A DNA stretch of 64,000 bases from Terriglobia bacterium (GTDB lineage Bacteria; Acidobacteriota; Terriglobia; Bryobacterales; Bryobacteraceae): assembly GCA_021325235.1 (NCBI GenBank), contig JAJPHN010000009.1, forward strand, positions 1 to 64,000, in the 5' to 3' direction. Made by a program: the position numbers and the translations under genes. Shown here one piece after another: positions 25,509 to 35,336 of the stretch. Each line of letters begins with the position of its first letter. Positions within the stretch are counted from its first letter, which is position 1. Below the pieces are notes generated by a model. It had not been told where the DNA came from and ran no database searches. It saw only the letters and a list, made by a program, of their open reading frames with translations.

Positions 25509-27158
25509 ATGCTCTTCTTCGGGCGAAAGAGATCACCGGCGCCCCGCCTCGGTACCAGCCGCCGCGCCCTGTTGCGGAATGGCGGCCTTCTGTCGATCGT
25601 CGGAGCAGCGCCAGCCTTCCCACACAACACTACGGAACAGTCAGCGCGACATACAAAAACCGGCGAGATTTACGAAGCCGTCGGCGTTCATCCGCTGATC
25701 AATGCCCGCGGCACCTTCACGATCATTACCGGATCGCAGACTCTGCCGGAAGTGAAGCGGGCCATGGATGAGGCGTCCCGAAGTTACGTCCAGATGGACG
25801 AGCTGATGCGAGGCGTCGGCACGAGACTCGCAGAGTTGACCGAAAGCGAGTGGGGCATCGTTACGGCAGGTTGTTGCGCAGCCCTGACCCACTGCACCGC
25901 TGCATGTGTTGCGGGCACCAATCCGGAACGTATGCAGCGCCTTCCGGATCTCACCGGACTAAAGAGCGAAGTGATCATACCCGAGTATTCGCGGAATGTC
26001 TATGATCACGCCATTCGTATGGTCGGCGTGAAAATTGTCGAGGTCCGCAATCCATCCGAACTGGCGAGCGCATTCACGGAGCAGACAGGAATGGTTTACA
26101 TTCTCGCCGGACCTGGAGATGAAGGCCCGCTCGGCACCAAGGCCGTATCGGAGGTCGCCAGGCGTCACGGTGTTCCGGTCATCGTCGATGCTGCGGCAGA
26201 AATTCTCACCATCCCGAACGTTCATCTGCAGCGCGGCGCGTCCGCCGTCGCGTACAGCGGCGGCAAGTGCATACGCGGTCCACAAGCGGCGGGCCTCCTG
26301 CTCGGCGAAAAAAGCTTGCTCCAGGCCGCCTGGGCGAACAGCGCTCCACATCATGCGTTTGGACGTTCGCTCAAAGTCGGCAAAGAAGAGATCATGGGCA
26401 TGCTTGCCGCTGTAGAGATGTGGACGAAGCGCGATCATGCGGCCGAGTGGCGGCGGTGGCAGGAATGGCTCGAGGAGATCTCAGCCGGCGTTCGCCGCGT
26501 GGCTGGCGTTTCCGCACGAATGGACGAAGGCGAACAGGGCCTCTCGAACCGTTCGCCGAGGCTCAGCATCACCTGGGATGCCGCTCAACTCGGCATCACC
26601 GGCCAGGAGCTGAGCAAAATTCTTCTGGATACTGAGCCACGCATTGTGCTCGGCTCGGCCCAGGGCTCGCGGCCGGAGGAGATGGCCAGCGCCATCTCGA
26701 TCACGCCCTACATGATGATGCCGGGTGAGGCGAAGATCGTGGCGGAGCGCATCTATGCTCTGCTCTCGAAACCGCCGCGGATACCGGCGCCCGAACAGCT
26801 TCCCGTTGGTGAGCCGGCTGCGATTGCCGGCCAATGGAACGTCCGTATCGATTTCGAGCGCGGATCGGCCAAGCATGTTCTGATTTTGGAGCAGAACGGA
26901 ACCGCGCTCGAAGGCACACACCAGGGCGAGTTTGTCTCAGGCGATCTGCGTGGCGCAGTCGCCGCGAACTTCGTACGATTTCGCTCGTCACAAAAGATAC
27001 AAGGCACGCGCCTGAGCTACGATTTCAGCGGAACTGTGGAAGGCGACCGGATGTCCGGCACGGTCGATCTGGGCGAGTACGGCGCAGCCCGCTGGTCGGC
27101 CGAGCGGCATCGCTATGAAATGCCCAACGGCGTCATTCGACCGGTCAAACCAGCCTAA
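25509..27158 (+). CDS. Tat-exported SelA-like PLP-dependent enzyme with C-terminal beta domain
   Basis: A 549-residue protein. The N-terminus carries a twin-arginine signal (SRRALL at 17-22, then a hydrophobic stretch to about 36). Residues about 55-425 are a PLP fold-type I enzyme of the SelA/D-glucosaminate-6-phosphate ammonia-lyase group. Lys253 (YSGGKCIRG) is the expected Schiff-base lysine and Asp227 (VDAAAE) the pyridine-binding acid. Residues about 440-549 are a beta-rich domain (GQWNVRIDFERG to the end), like the small sandwich domains attached to acidobacterial exported enzymes. Folded export with cofactor fits Tat. The reaction is unknown. The real SelA role is excluded by export. 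Confidence 0.82.
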   Translation: MLFFGRKRSPAPRLGTSRRALLRNGGLLSIVGAAPAFPHNTTEQSARHTKTGEIYEAVGVHPLINARGTFTIITGSQTLPEVKRAMDEASRSYVQMDELMRGVGTRLAELTESEWGIVTAGCCAALTHCTAACVAGTNPERMQRLPDLTGLKSEVIIPEYSRNVYDHAIRMVGVKIVEVRNPSELASAFTEQTGMVYILAGPGDEGPLGTKAVSEVARRHGVPVIVDAAAEILTIPNVHLQRGASAVAYSGGKCIRGPQAAGLLLGEKSLLQAAWANSAPHHAFGRSLKVGKEEIMGMLAAVEMWTKRDHAAEWRRWQEWLEEISAGVRRVAGVSARMDEGEQGLSNRSPRLSITWDAAQLGITGQELSKILLDTEPRIVLGSAQGSRPEEMASAISITPYMMMPGEAKIVAERIYALLSKPPRIPAPEQLPVGEPAAIAGQWNVRIDFERGSAKHVLILEQNGTALEGTHQGEFVSGDLRGAVAANFVRFRSSQKIQGTRLSYDFSGTVEGDRMSGTVDLGEYGAARWSAERHRYEMPNGVIRPVKPA

Positions 27159-27197
27159 GTCGAGCGACCGCGCCGAAAGCACACCGTCATCAACGGA

Positions 27198-27223
27198 AGC
27201 AGAGCGATCCCGCTTCGGCTGCT
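27198..27223. terminator. Possible terminator between convergent genes
   Basis: AGCAG/CTGCT and AGCG/CGCT form a nested stem with a four-base bulge between the SelA-like gene and the RND gene, and it overlaps the RND stop region. No T-run follows. Confidence 0.25.
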
Positions 27224-30200
27224 ATTCTTCAAATCCGGGCTCAGGAGCTGGCAGCACATCGCGTTCCCGCGCGATCCACACATACAACGTCGGCAGGACA
27301 AAGATGCTCATCACCAGTGTCGCGCTCAGTCCGCCGACGATGACGATCGCGAATGGGCGCTGCGAGTCGGAGCCTATACCGTGCGAAAGAGCCGCCGGCA
27401 GCAGGCCGAGCGTGGCCACCAGCATGGTCATCATGATGGGGCGAAGCCGCAGAACGGCGCCCTCAACCGCGGAATCTTCGATAGAGTGCCCGCGCGCGCG
27501 CAACTGATTGATGTATTCGATCATGATGACGCCGGTTTGCACGGAAACGCCGAACAGTGCGAGCATACCGATGCCGGAGGATACGCTGAAATGCGTGCCG
27601 GAAAAGTAAAGCGCGAGCAGACCGCCGATGGGCGCGAGCAACACCGTTACCATCACCAGGCCTGCCCATTTGAACGAGCTGAACATGGAGTAGAGCAGCA
27701 TGTAGATCACCGCCACCGTGATCGGAACGATCAGCATCAGCCGCTTGTTAGCGCGTTGTTCACTGGCGTATTCGCCGGCCCAGTCAATCGAGTAGCCCTT
27801 CGGTAATTTCACGTTGCGATTGACTTTGTCGATTGCTTCCTGTACGGTACTCCCAAGGTCGCGGCCGCGAACGCTGTATTTGATGGCAATGTAGCGGGAG
27901 TTGGCCTCGCGATAAATCTCGGACGCTCCGTCCTCCTGCCGAACATCGCAGAGTTGTTCGAGCGAGACCCGCTCGCCCGATGGCGCCAGCAGACGAATGT
28001 TGCGAATCGCATCGGGAGTGTCGCGGTACTGCGGAAGATAACGCGGAACGAGATCGTAGACCTGCTCGCCCTGCAGCACCTGGCTTACGGCATTTCCTCC
28101 CACGGCGGTCTGGATCGCATCCTGGACATCGGCAACATTAATCTTGTAGCGAGCCGCCTTTTCCAGATTCACCGCGAAATTCAGATTCGGCTGGCCGAGC
28201 ACCCGAAAGATTCCGAGATCCTCCACGCCTTTGATTTTGCTCATCACACTGACGATCTGATCGCCCATATCTTCGAGCGTGCGGAGGTCGGAACCGGAGA
28301 CCTTGACCGCCAACTCTCCTTTCACGCCGCTGACAGCTTCTTCCACGTTGTCGGAAATGGGTTGCGAAAAATTCCAGATTACGCCGGGGAATTTCTCGAC
28401 TTCACGGTCCATGGCCGCAATCAACTGATCTTTCTCTTCGTGGAAAACGGAACGCCATTGTTCTTTGGGCTTCAGATCCACGAAATATTCGGTGTTGAAG
28501 AAACCAGTTGTATCGGTGCCGTCATCGGGGCGTCCGACCTGCGAGACAACCTTGGTTACTTCGGGGAAAGAAGCAAAAACAAGGCGAGCGCGGCGCATGA
28601 GATCGGCGCCTTCATCAGGGCCGGTGCTGGGCGCGAGGGTGCCGCGGGCCCAGATGGCTCCCTCATCCAAATGCGGCAGAAACTCCGAACCGATGTGCCC
28701 GCCGATGAAAAGCCAAAGAGCAAACGCCAGCAGCGCAGCCACCGGAACGAAAACAACAGTGCGCAAATGAATCGCACGATGAAGAGCGCGCCGGTAGTTA
28801 CGAATCAAAAACTCCATCACGGGATTGTGCCATTCGCGGGCGTTCGTGCGGAACAGGAAGCTGGCAAGAACCGGAGCAATCAGGATAGAAAAAAGCAGTG
28901 CTCCAAGCAGCGCGAAAGCGACGGTCAAAGCCATCGGGCGGAATAGACGCCCTTCAACCGCCTGCAAGGTGAAGATCGGCAGATAAGCCGTAATGATGAT
29001 CGCGATCGCATAAAACACGGGCCGCTGCACTTCGTGCGCCGCTTCGCGAATGAGTTCAAGCGGCGTTTTATCCCGGCTTTCCCGCCGCCCCATGTGGCGC
29101 ACAATATTTTCGACCATGACCACCGCACCATCCACCACCATGCCGAAATCGAGAGCGCCTAGCGAGAGCAGATTCGCCGGTACCTTGTCGAGATCCAGGC
29201 AAATAGAAGCGAACAGCAGAGAAAACGGAATGGTCAACGCGACAATCAGCGCGCCGCGCACGTTGCCAAGAAACAGGAAGAGGATGATCGACACAAGCAG
29301 AATGCCTTCCACCAGATTGTGAAGAACCGTGTGCGTCGTGTAATGCAGCAGATCACTGCGATCAAGGAACGGAACCAGCTTTACGCCGGGCGGCAAGATA
29401 TGATCGTTCAGCTCGGCGACCTTTTTGTGGATGCCATCGAGAGTGCTCTCGGATTGGGCGCCTTTGCGCATCAGAACAATGCCTTCCACCACATCCGGCG
29501 AATCCAGAATTTTTCCATCTGCCAGATGAATGGACTTGCCGATCTGTCCCAGGCGGATCTTCGGGCCTTGCTCCACCACCGCAATGTCCTTCATACGGAT
29601 GGGGGTGCCGTTCTGTGTGGTGAGAACGACCTGTTCGATGTCCTGCACGCTCCGCACCAGGCCAATCTGGCGGATGTTGATGGCCTGCGCGCCTTCTTGA
29701 ATGAAGCTGCCGCCCGAATTGACGTTATTGCCGCTCAACTGCTGCTCAATCTGGCTGATGCTTAGCCCGTATTCAATGAGCTTGTCGGGATTGATGCGCA
29801 CCTGGTATTCACGCGTTGGGCCGCCGAAGCTGGAAACGTCCACTACGTCGGGAACAGATTTCAGCTGTTTCTCGATCACCCAATCCTCGAGCGATTTGAG
29901 CTCCATCGTGTCGTACTGCGGATTGGTGCTGTGCAAGGTATACCAGTAGATCTGGCCTACAGGACTCCAGTCGGTTCCCATCTGCGGCGAGAGTCCGGCG
30001 GGAAGCGAAACGCTGGCGAGCCGCTCGAGCACTTTGGCGCGATTCCAGTCGTTCACCGAATCGTCGTCGAAGATCATTGTGATGCTCGAAAGTCCGAAGA
30101 GAGAAAACGAGCGGAGATGCTCGAGATGCGGAATGCCGTTGAGCTGAATCTCTATCGGTATCGTGACCTGCTGCTCAACCTCTTCGGCAGCACGACCCGG

Positions 30201-30359
30201 CCATTGCGTAATGACCTGTACATAATTGTTCGCGACATCCGGATAAGCCTCAATCGGAAGATTATGAAACGAGATGGCGCCCCAGACAATGAGGACGACG
30301 GCAACGGCCAGCATGAGCAGCCGTGCCCGCAGAGCGAAATCAACTAATGCGCGAATCAT
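27222..30359 (-). CDS. CzcA-type heavy-metal RND efflux pump
   Basis: An inner-membrane proton-driven trimeric pump of 1045 residues with 12 membrane helices and two large periplasmic loops. Helix 4 carries DFGMVVDGAVVMVEN (Asp404, Asp410, Glu417), the DFG...DGA...VEN pattern of zinc/cobalt/cadmium-type HME-RND pumps. Copper/silver CusA-type pumps lack this pattern. The adaptor gene is nine bases upstream. Together with the lipoprotein adaptor and TolC-family protein it forms a tripartite exporter. No metal-responsive regulator (MerR, ArsR, CzcR) is adjacent. Confidence 0.95.
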   Translation of the reverse strand: MIRALVDFALRARLLMLAVAVVLIVWGAISFHNLPIEAYPDVANNYVQVITQWPGRAAEEVEQQVTIPIEIQLNGIPHLEHLRSFSLFGLSSITMIFDDDSVNDWNRAKVLERLASVSLPAGLSPQMGTDWSPVGQIYWYTLHSTNPQYDTMELKSLEDWVIEKQLKSVPDVVDVSSFGGPTREYQVRINPDKLIEYGLSISQIEQQLSGNNVNSGGSFIQEGAQAINIRQIGLVRSVQDIEQVVLTTQNGTPIRMKDIAVVEQGPKIRLGQIGKSIHLADGKILDSPDVVEGIVLMRKGAQSESTLDGIHKKVAELNDHILPPGVKLVPFLDRSDLLHYTTHTVLHNLVEGILLVSIILFLFLGNVRGALIVALTIPFSLLFASICLDLDKVPANLLSLGALDFGMVVDGAVVMVENIVRHMGRRESRDKTPLELIREAAHEVQRPVFYAIAIIITAYLPIFTLQAVEGRLFRPMALTVAFALLGALLFSILIAPVLASFLFRTNAREWHNPVMEFLIRNYRRALHRAIHLRTVVFVPVAALLAFALWLFIGGHIGSEFLPHLDEGAIWARGTLAPSTGPDEGADLMRRARLVFASFPEVTKVVSQVGRPDDGTDTTGFFNTEYFVDLKPKEQWRSVFHEEKDQLIAAMDREVEKFPGVIWNFSQPISDNVEEAVSGVKGELAVKVSGSDLRTLEDMGDQIVSVMSKIKGVEDLGIFRVLGQPNLNFAVNLEKAARYKINVADVQDAIQTAVGGNAVSQVLQGEQVYDLVPRYLPQYRDTPDAIRNIRLLAPSGERVSLEQLCDVRQEDGASEIYREANSRYIAIKYSVRGRDLGSTVQEAIDKVNRNVKLPKGYSIDWAGEYASEQRANKRLMLIVPITVAVIYMLLYSMFSSFKWAGLVMVTVLLAPIGGLLALYFSGTHFSVSSGIGMLALFGVSVQTGVIMIEYINQLRARGHSIEDSAVEGAVLRLRPIMMTMLVATLGLLPAALSHGIGSDSQRPFAIVIVGGLSATLVMSIFVLPTLYVWIARERDVLPAPEPGFEE

Positions 30360-30368
30360 AGCGTTCGA

Positions 30369-31547
30369 TCACTGCGAAGATTCGGCCGAGAGCGCCAGCG
30401 CGTCTCTGACCACCTGCTGACCCGGGGCGATTCCAGTCAAAACATCCTCATTTCCATTCACCAGCTTTCCGGTTTTGACTTCGGTACGCCGAAATTCCTG
30501 CTGTGGAGCAGGCACAAAAACCCAGTCGCGATCGTGCAGATGCAGGATCGCCGAGGCTGGAACGCTCGCGAGCGTACGGCCATGTTTTCCGAACAGAGTC
30601 GCGCTGGCGAACATTCCCGAGCGCATGATGCCCGGGTTCTGCAAGACGATACGCACAGGCGCAGTTCGAATGTTCGGATCCAGAACTTTGCCGATATTGG
30701 TGACCCGCCCATTGAAAACCCGGTCGCCATAGGCATTCAAACGCACCCGGGCCGGATCGCCGAGCGCTACATCCGGCAGATCGTTCTCGTAGACGTTGCA
30801 GACCATCCAGACAGTTGAGAGATCGGCGATGGTAAACAGATTGGGCTGATTGTCGGGAGTATGAATGATACTGGTGCCCACCACGTTCTGCTCCACAATG
30901 GTGCCGCTGATCGGGGCGCGAACCTCGATCACGGCATCGAGATGATTGATATCGGCGCCGAGCGTGCGCAGCGCTTGCTCAGCGACTTCCAGCGCGACCC
31001 GGGCTTTCTCTTCTGTGTCTTCCGCTACCTGCAAATCATTCAGCGAAATCGCGCCGTGCTGATAGAGCAGTTGCGCGCGATCGAGCTGCTTTTTCGCGAG
31101 TTGTTCATCGGCCTTTGCCTGCCGATAACTCTGAATACCATTGGCGATGTCGTTGCTCAGGACCTTCAGCAGCAGCTGGCCTTTGTGCACGTCGTCGCCA
31201 AGCTTGGCATAAATGCCGGCAACCCTGCCAGAGGCGAGCGAAATAACGGGCACCGACTTGTCGATATCCGGGTTGATCACTCCGGTTACATTGATCTCCG
31301 GCAGTTCCTGACGGCTTCCTACCGTCACCAGAGAGAACCGCTCGGGCCTGTCGACTTTGACGACATTCAGGTCCGGTTCCTGCACGACATCTGCATGTGG
31401 GGGTGCGGCCGCCGCAACATCGGTCTTCTCCTTTGAACCGCATCCGGCCAACATCACAATCGTCGCCAGCGCCACAGCAATGCGCGCACTCTGCAACAAA
31501 AGCAGCTGTTTATCTATTACCCGCCCGGTATGCGCGCGCGCGTTCAT
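30369..31547 (-). CDS. RND efflux periplasmic adaptor lipoprotein (CzcB type)
   Basis: The 392-residue membrane-fusion protein has a lipobox LAGC with Cys36 as lipidation site. It shows a lipoyl-like half motif (VISLASGRVAGIYAKLGDDV), a helical hairpin at about 130-195 (QAKADEQLAKKQLDRAQLL), and beta-barrel domains behind it. It bridges the pump to TolC. Its start overlaps the tolC-like stop by four bases (ATGA). The CzcB-type His-rich N-terminal metal-binding region is absent. Confidence 0.92.
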   Translation of the reverse strand: MNARAHTGRVIDKQLLLLQSARIAVALATIVMLAGCGSKEKTDVAAAAPPHADVVQEPDLNVVKVDRPERFSLVTVGSRQELPEINVTGVINPDIDKSVPVISLASGRVAGIYAKLGDDVHKGQLLLKVLSNDIANGIQSYRQAKADEQLAKKQLDRAQLLYQHGAISLNDLQVAEDTEEKARVALEVAEQALRTLGADINHLDAVIEVRAPISGTIVEQNVVGTSIIHTPDNQPNLFTIADLSTVWMVCNVYENDLPDVALGDPARVRLNAYGDRVFNGRVTNIGKVLDPNIRTAPVRIVLQNPGIMRSGMFASATLFGKHGRTLASVPASAILHLHDRDWVFVPAPQQEFRRTEVKTGKLVNGNEDVLTGIAPGQQVVRDALALSAESSQ

Positions 31548-32824
31548 CGAATCACCTCTTGTCCTACGGCAAAATTCACCTGGTTCGCGGCAGAAAAATA
31601 CGACCCGACCAGGTTGATGTAATTCAGTTGTGTATCGCGATACTCCTTCTGGGCATCGAGGAAGTCCAGTAAAGACGCCGCACCGTGCTGATAGGAGTAG
31701 GAGATCGTATCTCGAATTTCTTCCGCTTCTTTCAAATACTTCGATTTGTAAGGCCGAAGAAGTGTGATGGTGCTTTCAAGCGTGGCATAAGCGGAGTCCA
31801 CATCGTGAAGCGCAGTCACCTGTGCCTGGTCAAGCAATTTCTGGTTGCGTCCGATATCAAGCTGGGTATGTAGTTTTTCGCCCTGGTTACGGTCAAAAAT
31901 GCGCAACGGTATGCTGACGCTGGCGCCCAGCGTATTAGTCGCGAGCGGATTGTTGAACGAACCGTTACGCGTGTACCAGACTCCGAAGGTGGGATCAGTC
32001 GAGCCGTTTGCAACTGCCAGTTTGTGATCGGTGCGCGCCTTCTCCAAAGACTGCTCGGCTTCTTTCAGATCAGGGCGTGTGGCGAGCGCGAGCTGACGCA
32101 GCTCTTCGCGGTTCGTCGTCGGCTCAGTGAACTCAAATTGTTCGCTGACGTCGAATTCATCCACCGGAGTGTTGTCGCGCAAAAGAGCGAGCAGGTCAAT
32201 TTTCGCCGTACGAAGATTCACCATGGCGTTCTCGAGATCGGATTCAAACTGAACTCGTTGAAGCTCGACGCGCTGAAAGTCCACCCGCGCCATGGCACCG
32301 GCCCGAAAGCGCTCGCGATTGACCTCGATTTCCTTGTCGTAGTAATCGATGTTCGCTTTCGCTACGCCCAGAACGGCTTTGGCCAGCATCACGCGCACAA
32401 AGGCATCGCGCAGGCTGAAGAGGAGGTTGCGTTCCAGATCGCGCTGCGTCGAAATCGCAATCGCGGTCGCCGCCTGTGCGCTCTCAAGACGAAGTTCGCG
32501 CTTGTGCCGCCGTTCATGTAGATAGCTGATATTGGGCGAGTAGAATGTACCCGCGAATGGCCGCCAGGATCCCTGGACCGGGGCTATCTGCGTACCGTCC
32601 ACGGTAAACGCGAAATCGGGATTGGGCCGCAGATACGCGGTGATCTCGTCGGCGCGCGACTCGTCGATCGTGACCTGCCCGGCCAGCAACTGCGGATTAT
32701 TCGCTTTGAACTTCGCCTGAGTTTCCTGCCAGGTGAGAGCATGGGGTGGATTGGCGGACTGGGCCAGCAAACCCGTGGCAACAGACAGGAGACCGAGGCA
32801 GAAACGCCTGATGGGGCGCTCCAT
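31544..32824 (-). CDS. TolC-family outer-membrane efflux protein (CzcC type)
   Basis: This 426-residue protein has a signal peptide (to about residue 21, LLAQ) and two OEP repeats rich in long coiled-coil helices (for example ELRQLALATRPDLKEAEQSLEKARTD, split here at about 235-260). Such proteins trimerise into an outer-membrane and periplasmic tunnel. It follows the small membrane-protein gene by 25 bases and is coupled to the adaptor gene. Confidence 0.92.
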   Translation of the reverse strand: MERPIRRFCLGLLSVATGLLAQSANPPHALTWQETQAKFKANNPQLLAGQVTIDESRADEITAYLRPNPDFAFTVDGTQIAPVQGSWRPFAGTFYSPNISYLHERRHKRELRLESAQAATAIAISTQRDLERNLLFSLRDAFVRVMLAKAVLGVAKANIDYYDKEIEVNRERFRAGAMARVDFQRVELQRVQFESDLENAMVNLRTAKIDLLALLRDNTPVDEFDVSEQFEFTEPTTNREELRQLALATRPDLKEAEQSLEKARTDHKLAVANGSTDPTFGVWYTRNGSFNNPLATNTLGASVSIPLRIFDRNQGEKLHTQLDIGRNQKLLDQAQVTALHDVDSAYATLESTITLLRPYKSKYLKEAEEIRDTISYSYQHGAASLLDFLDAQKEYRDTQLNYINLVGSYFSAANQVNFAVGQEVIR

Positions 32825-32849
32825 CTTTCCTCCTCAAAACTGCATGAAT

Positions 32850-33308
32850 CTATGCGGTATGGATCGGACGGAGCGGCAGCGGTGGCGATCGTCCGCCGCG
32901 AAACGTGATGTAGCGGCTGACAGCCTGTAACGCCGGGGTAACCACCAGCGCCACAAATGTGAAGGAGAAATTAACGCTCTGGACTGTGCCAATAACGGGC
33001 GCATCCATGATCTCGTAGAGACGGATCAGCGTGTCCGGTGCTTTGTCCTGACCATTCTCGTGAGACCCGGGCTTATGTGCCTGCGACGAAGTTTTGCCCG
33101 ATTCGAGCTGCAGATGCTGGATTCGCAGCACGTCGTCAGTAGCCGAGACATACGGAAATAACGCAGCGATGATCAGCGCCACACCGCAGACGTGCAGCCA
33201 GGCCGGTCCGTGCGCGCCAGTAGACGTACGGCGGGCCCGTAGTGTGCTGCAGAATGCAAACACACCAAGAGCAAGCCAGACGAAGTTCAGCGCGGTCTCG
33301 AACGCCAC
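32850..33308 (-). CDS. Small membrane protein at the head of the RND operon
   Basis: A 152-residue protein with membrane segments at about 5-22, 36-55 and 112-130. Between the second and third lies a hydrophilic loop with His and Glu/Asp residues (HLQLESGKTSSQAHKPG). The start is GTG 33308, and an in-frame TAA lies just upstream. It resembles small proteins found beside heavy-metal efflux operons and could be a metal-sensing or assembly partner, but I do not recognise a named family. Confidence 0.65.
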   Translation of the reverse strand: MAFETALNFVWLALGVFAFCSTLRARRTSTGAHGPAWLHVCGVALIIAALFPYVSATDDVLRIQHLQLESGKTSSQAHKPGSHENGQDKAPDTLIRLYEIMDAPVIGTVQSVNFSFTFVALVVTPALQAVSRYITFRGGRSPPLPLRPIHTA

Positions 33309-33419
33309 TCTTTTTTACGCTAGCATGCTCCGGGCTGATCGCGAAGCGGGTCCATGGGTCGCTACATCGCTCAAAGCAGAGGGCCGTCTGCAAATCTTTG
33401 AATTGGAGTGGCCCGTGGC

Positions 33420-35336
33420 ATGCATCTAAGAAAACGGATGCGATTTCTGACGGCGGCGCTGCTTGTTCCTTTTCTGATAACCGCAGCCTATTCCGCTGAA
33501 CCCGCGATTGCGTCCCGGGTTTCGCACGCCGGATACGTCTGGAGGACAAGCCCCGTCGGATCAAGCGCCGAACTGGTTACGCTGTTTTGCCAGGGGTGCG
33601 AGCAGGCCGGCGCGGCCGGAAGCGACGTGCCCCTGATTGCTTTACTGCGTGACACCCTGGGCGATACGAAGCCCGAATCGTCGCGCATCACGGATCTCTG
33701 GCTTTTGAGCTATGCGCGCCCCAACATCGGCAAACGCATGCTCTCCGCGGTTCCTTTTTTTTACTGGCGGGTGGGAGGAAGCCGCGGCAATCACGGAGTG
33801 AAGACGCTCGCGCCGTTGCTCGACATGAACGCGTTGCAGCATCCGGCGGCGAACACGCTGACGCAGAACCTGCTGCAATGGACGGTGCTTGATCCCCTCT
33901 CGACTCCCGTGCGAGCCTCGACGCGCGCTTATCGCGGAAATGCTGCTGATGACGAGCGGCTGCACTTGCAGGAGGCAATCAGCTACCTGCAGCAGGCACC
34001 TGTCAGTACACCGGATTCTCCGTTAAACCAGCTGCAAGTGCAGACCTTGATCGCGCGGCTCGAGTTGCGCAAAAGCCTGCTCGGCGGGTTTGTGAGTGCA
34101 GATGGCGCCGCCAAATACGGGGTGTCCGCCCAGATTCGCGATCTGGAAATACGCTCGCGTGATTGGGAATTGCTGCGGGAATGGGCCGACAAGACGGGCT
34201 TGTACTTCGAACCGCTGGATCTCGCGGGCACTCGAAATGAATACGCAGCACTTTGGATTCCGCTTACCGGTTCGCACCCTGCCAGCGCAACCAGCGTGGC
34301 ACCGATCTGGAAACTTTTAAATCTCAAGCCGCCGAGTCCAAGAGATCTGCAACAGATCCCTGCTGGGGCGGTTTTTGAGCGTGCTCTGGATGAGAACGGC
34401 AACCTGCTGCCAGCCGGCAGTTCGGGCGCTCGGCAGATAAAGCTCGTTCCGCTCGGAATCTACAGTCTCGATTACCCGAAAATGCCGCTGCTGGTGGCGG
34501 ATTTCCGCAACCATCATCACCTCCGGTGGCGCGCGATGGAACAGCGCTCGATCAATGAAGTGACCGCCGGGGTGATTGGCATCTCGCATTTCACGAACTG
34601 GTACTACTATGTCGCGGCCGATCTGTATGACTTTGTCGCCTCGCGGCATGGCTCGCCCATGAACCAGGCGGCCCGGCTCGATTGCTATTCTCAGTTCCGC
34701 GCCCGGCTCGCGCTGGATCGAGAGCTTGATCCCACGCTGCGAGCCGAAGCAATGCAACGAATTGACTCGCTGGCTATGAATCCGCTCGAGGCGGCGCCCA
34801 ACGCCGAGATGCAAGCAGCCAGTGCGAACTTCAAAGCTCTGGAGGATCGCGCGCAAACGGGTCAGCTGCTCGCCCTGGTAAAAAAGAACCGCCGCGAGGA
34901 ATTAGCCGCCTGGGATCGCACCAAACTTGGCGCGATCCGACACGAGCTGTTCCGGGTTCTCACGTTCGGAGCCTACACGCCCGAGGCGAAATCGAGCGAA
35001 GACATCGTGGCGCAACTCGCAGTTCAGCGAAGGGCGCAGTATCAACTCGATTTTCTCGAACAGCTCGCGCGCGCCGGCACTCCGCCGGAAGTTCAGGTTG
35101 ACAGTAATCGGATTGCCGCATCCGTGGCAGAACTCGAGAGTCTGCTCCCGGCCGTGAACTCCGACCGCTTCCATCTGGAGGCGCGCAACACGATCGCACG
35201 GCTGCGGAGTAATTCAGAAGACAGCGATCTACAGGCACGCTGCGAGCGGGCGTTAGTAGCGCTTTATAGCATTGATGAAGCCAGACGTACCGTAGCGTTG
35301 AAGCCAACCTCCGTGCGCCTGCCCTCCGCGGAATGA
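33420..35336 (+). CDS. Exported protein of unknown function, paired with phosphatase-fold gene
   Basis: A 638-residue protein from ATG 33420 (GGAG 11 bases upstream; a GTG at 33408 is an alternative). The N-terminus is a signal peptide (HLRKRMRFLTAALL to AYSAEP), with no lipobox. The body is mixed. There is a CQGC pair near residue 60. The second half is rich in Ala/Arg/Glu helices, for example LLALVKKNRREELAAW and QRRAQYQLDFLEQLARAG. No catalytic motif is recognised. Its stop overlaps the start of the alkaline-phosphatase-fold gene in ATGA, implying equal production and a joint role in the periplasm or on the surface. Confidence 0.75.
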   Translation: MHLRKRMRFLTAALLVPFLITAAYSAEPAIASRVSHAGYVWRTSPVGSSAELVTLFCQGCEQAGAAGSDVPLIALLRDTLGDTKPESSRITDLWLLSYARPNIGKRMLSAVPFFYWRVGGSRGNHGVKTLAPLLDMNALQHPAANTLTQNLLQWTVLDPLSTPVRASTRAYRGNAADDERLHLQEAISYLQQAPVSTPDSPLNQLQVQTLIARLELRKSLLGGFVSADGAAKYGVSAQIRDLEIRSRDWELLREWADKTGLYFEPLDLAGTRNEYAALWIPLTGSHPASATSVAPIWKLLNLKPPSPRDLQQIPAGAVFERALDENGNLLPAGSSGARQIKLVPLGIYSLDYPKMPLLVADFRNHHHLRWRAMEQRSINEVTAGVIGISHFTNWYYYVAADLYDFVASRHGSPMNQAARLDCYSQFRARLALDRELDPTLRAEAMQRIDSLAMNPLEAAPNAEMQAASANFKALEDRAQTGQLLALVKKNRREELAAWDRTKLGAIRHELFRVLTFGAYTPEAKSSEDIVAQLAVQRRAQYQLDFLEQLARAGTPPEVQVDSNRIAASVAELESLLPAVNSDRFHLEARNTIARLRSNSEDSDLQARCERALVALYSIDEARRTVALKPTSVRLPSAE

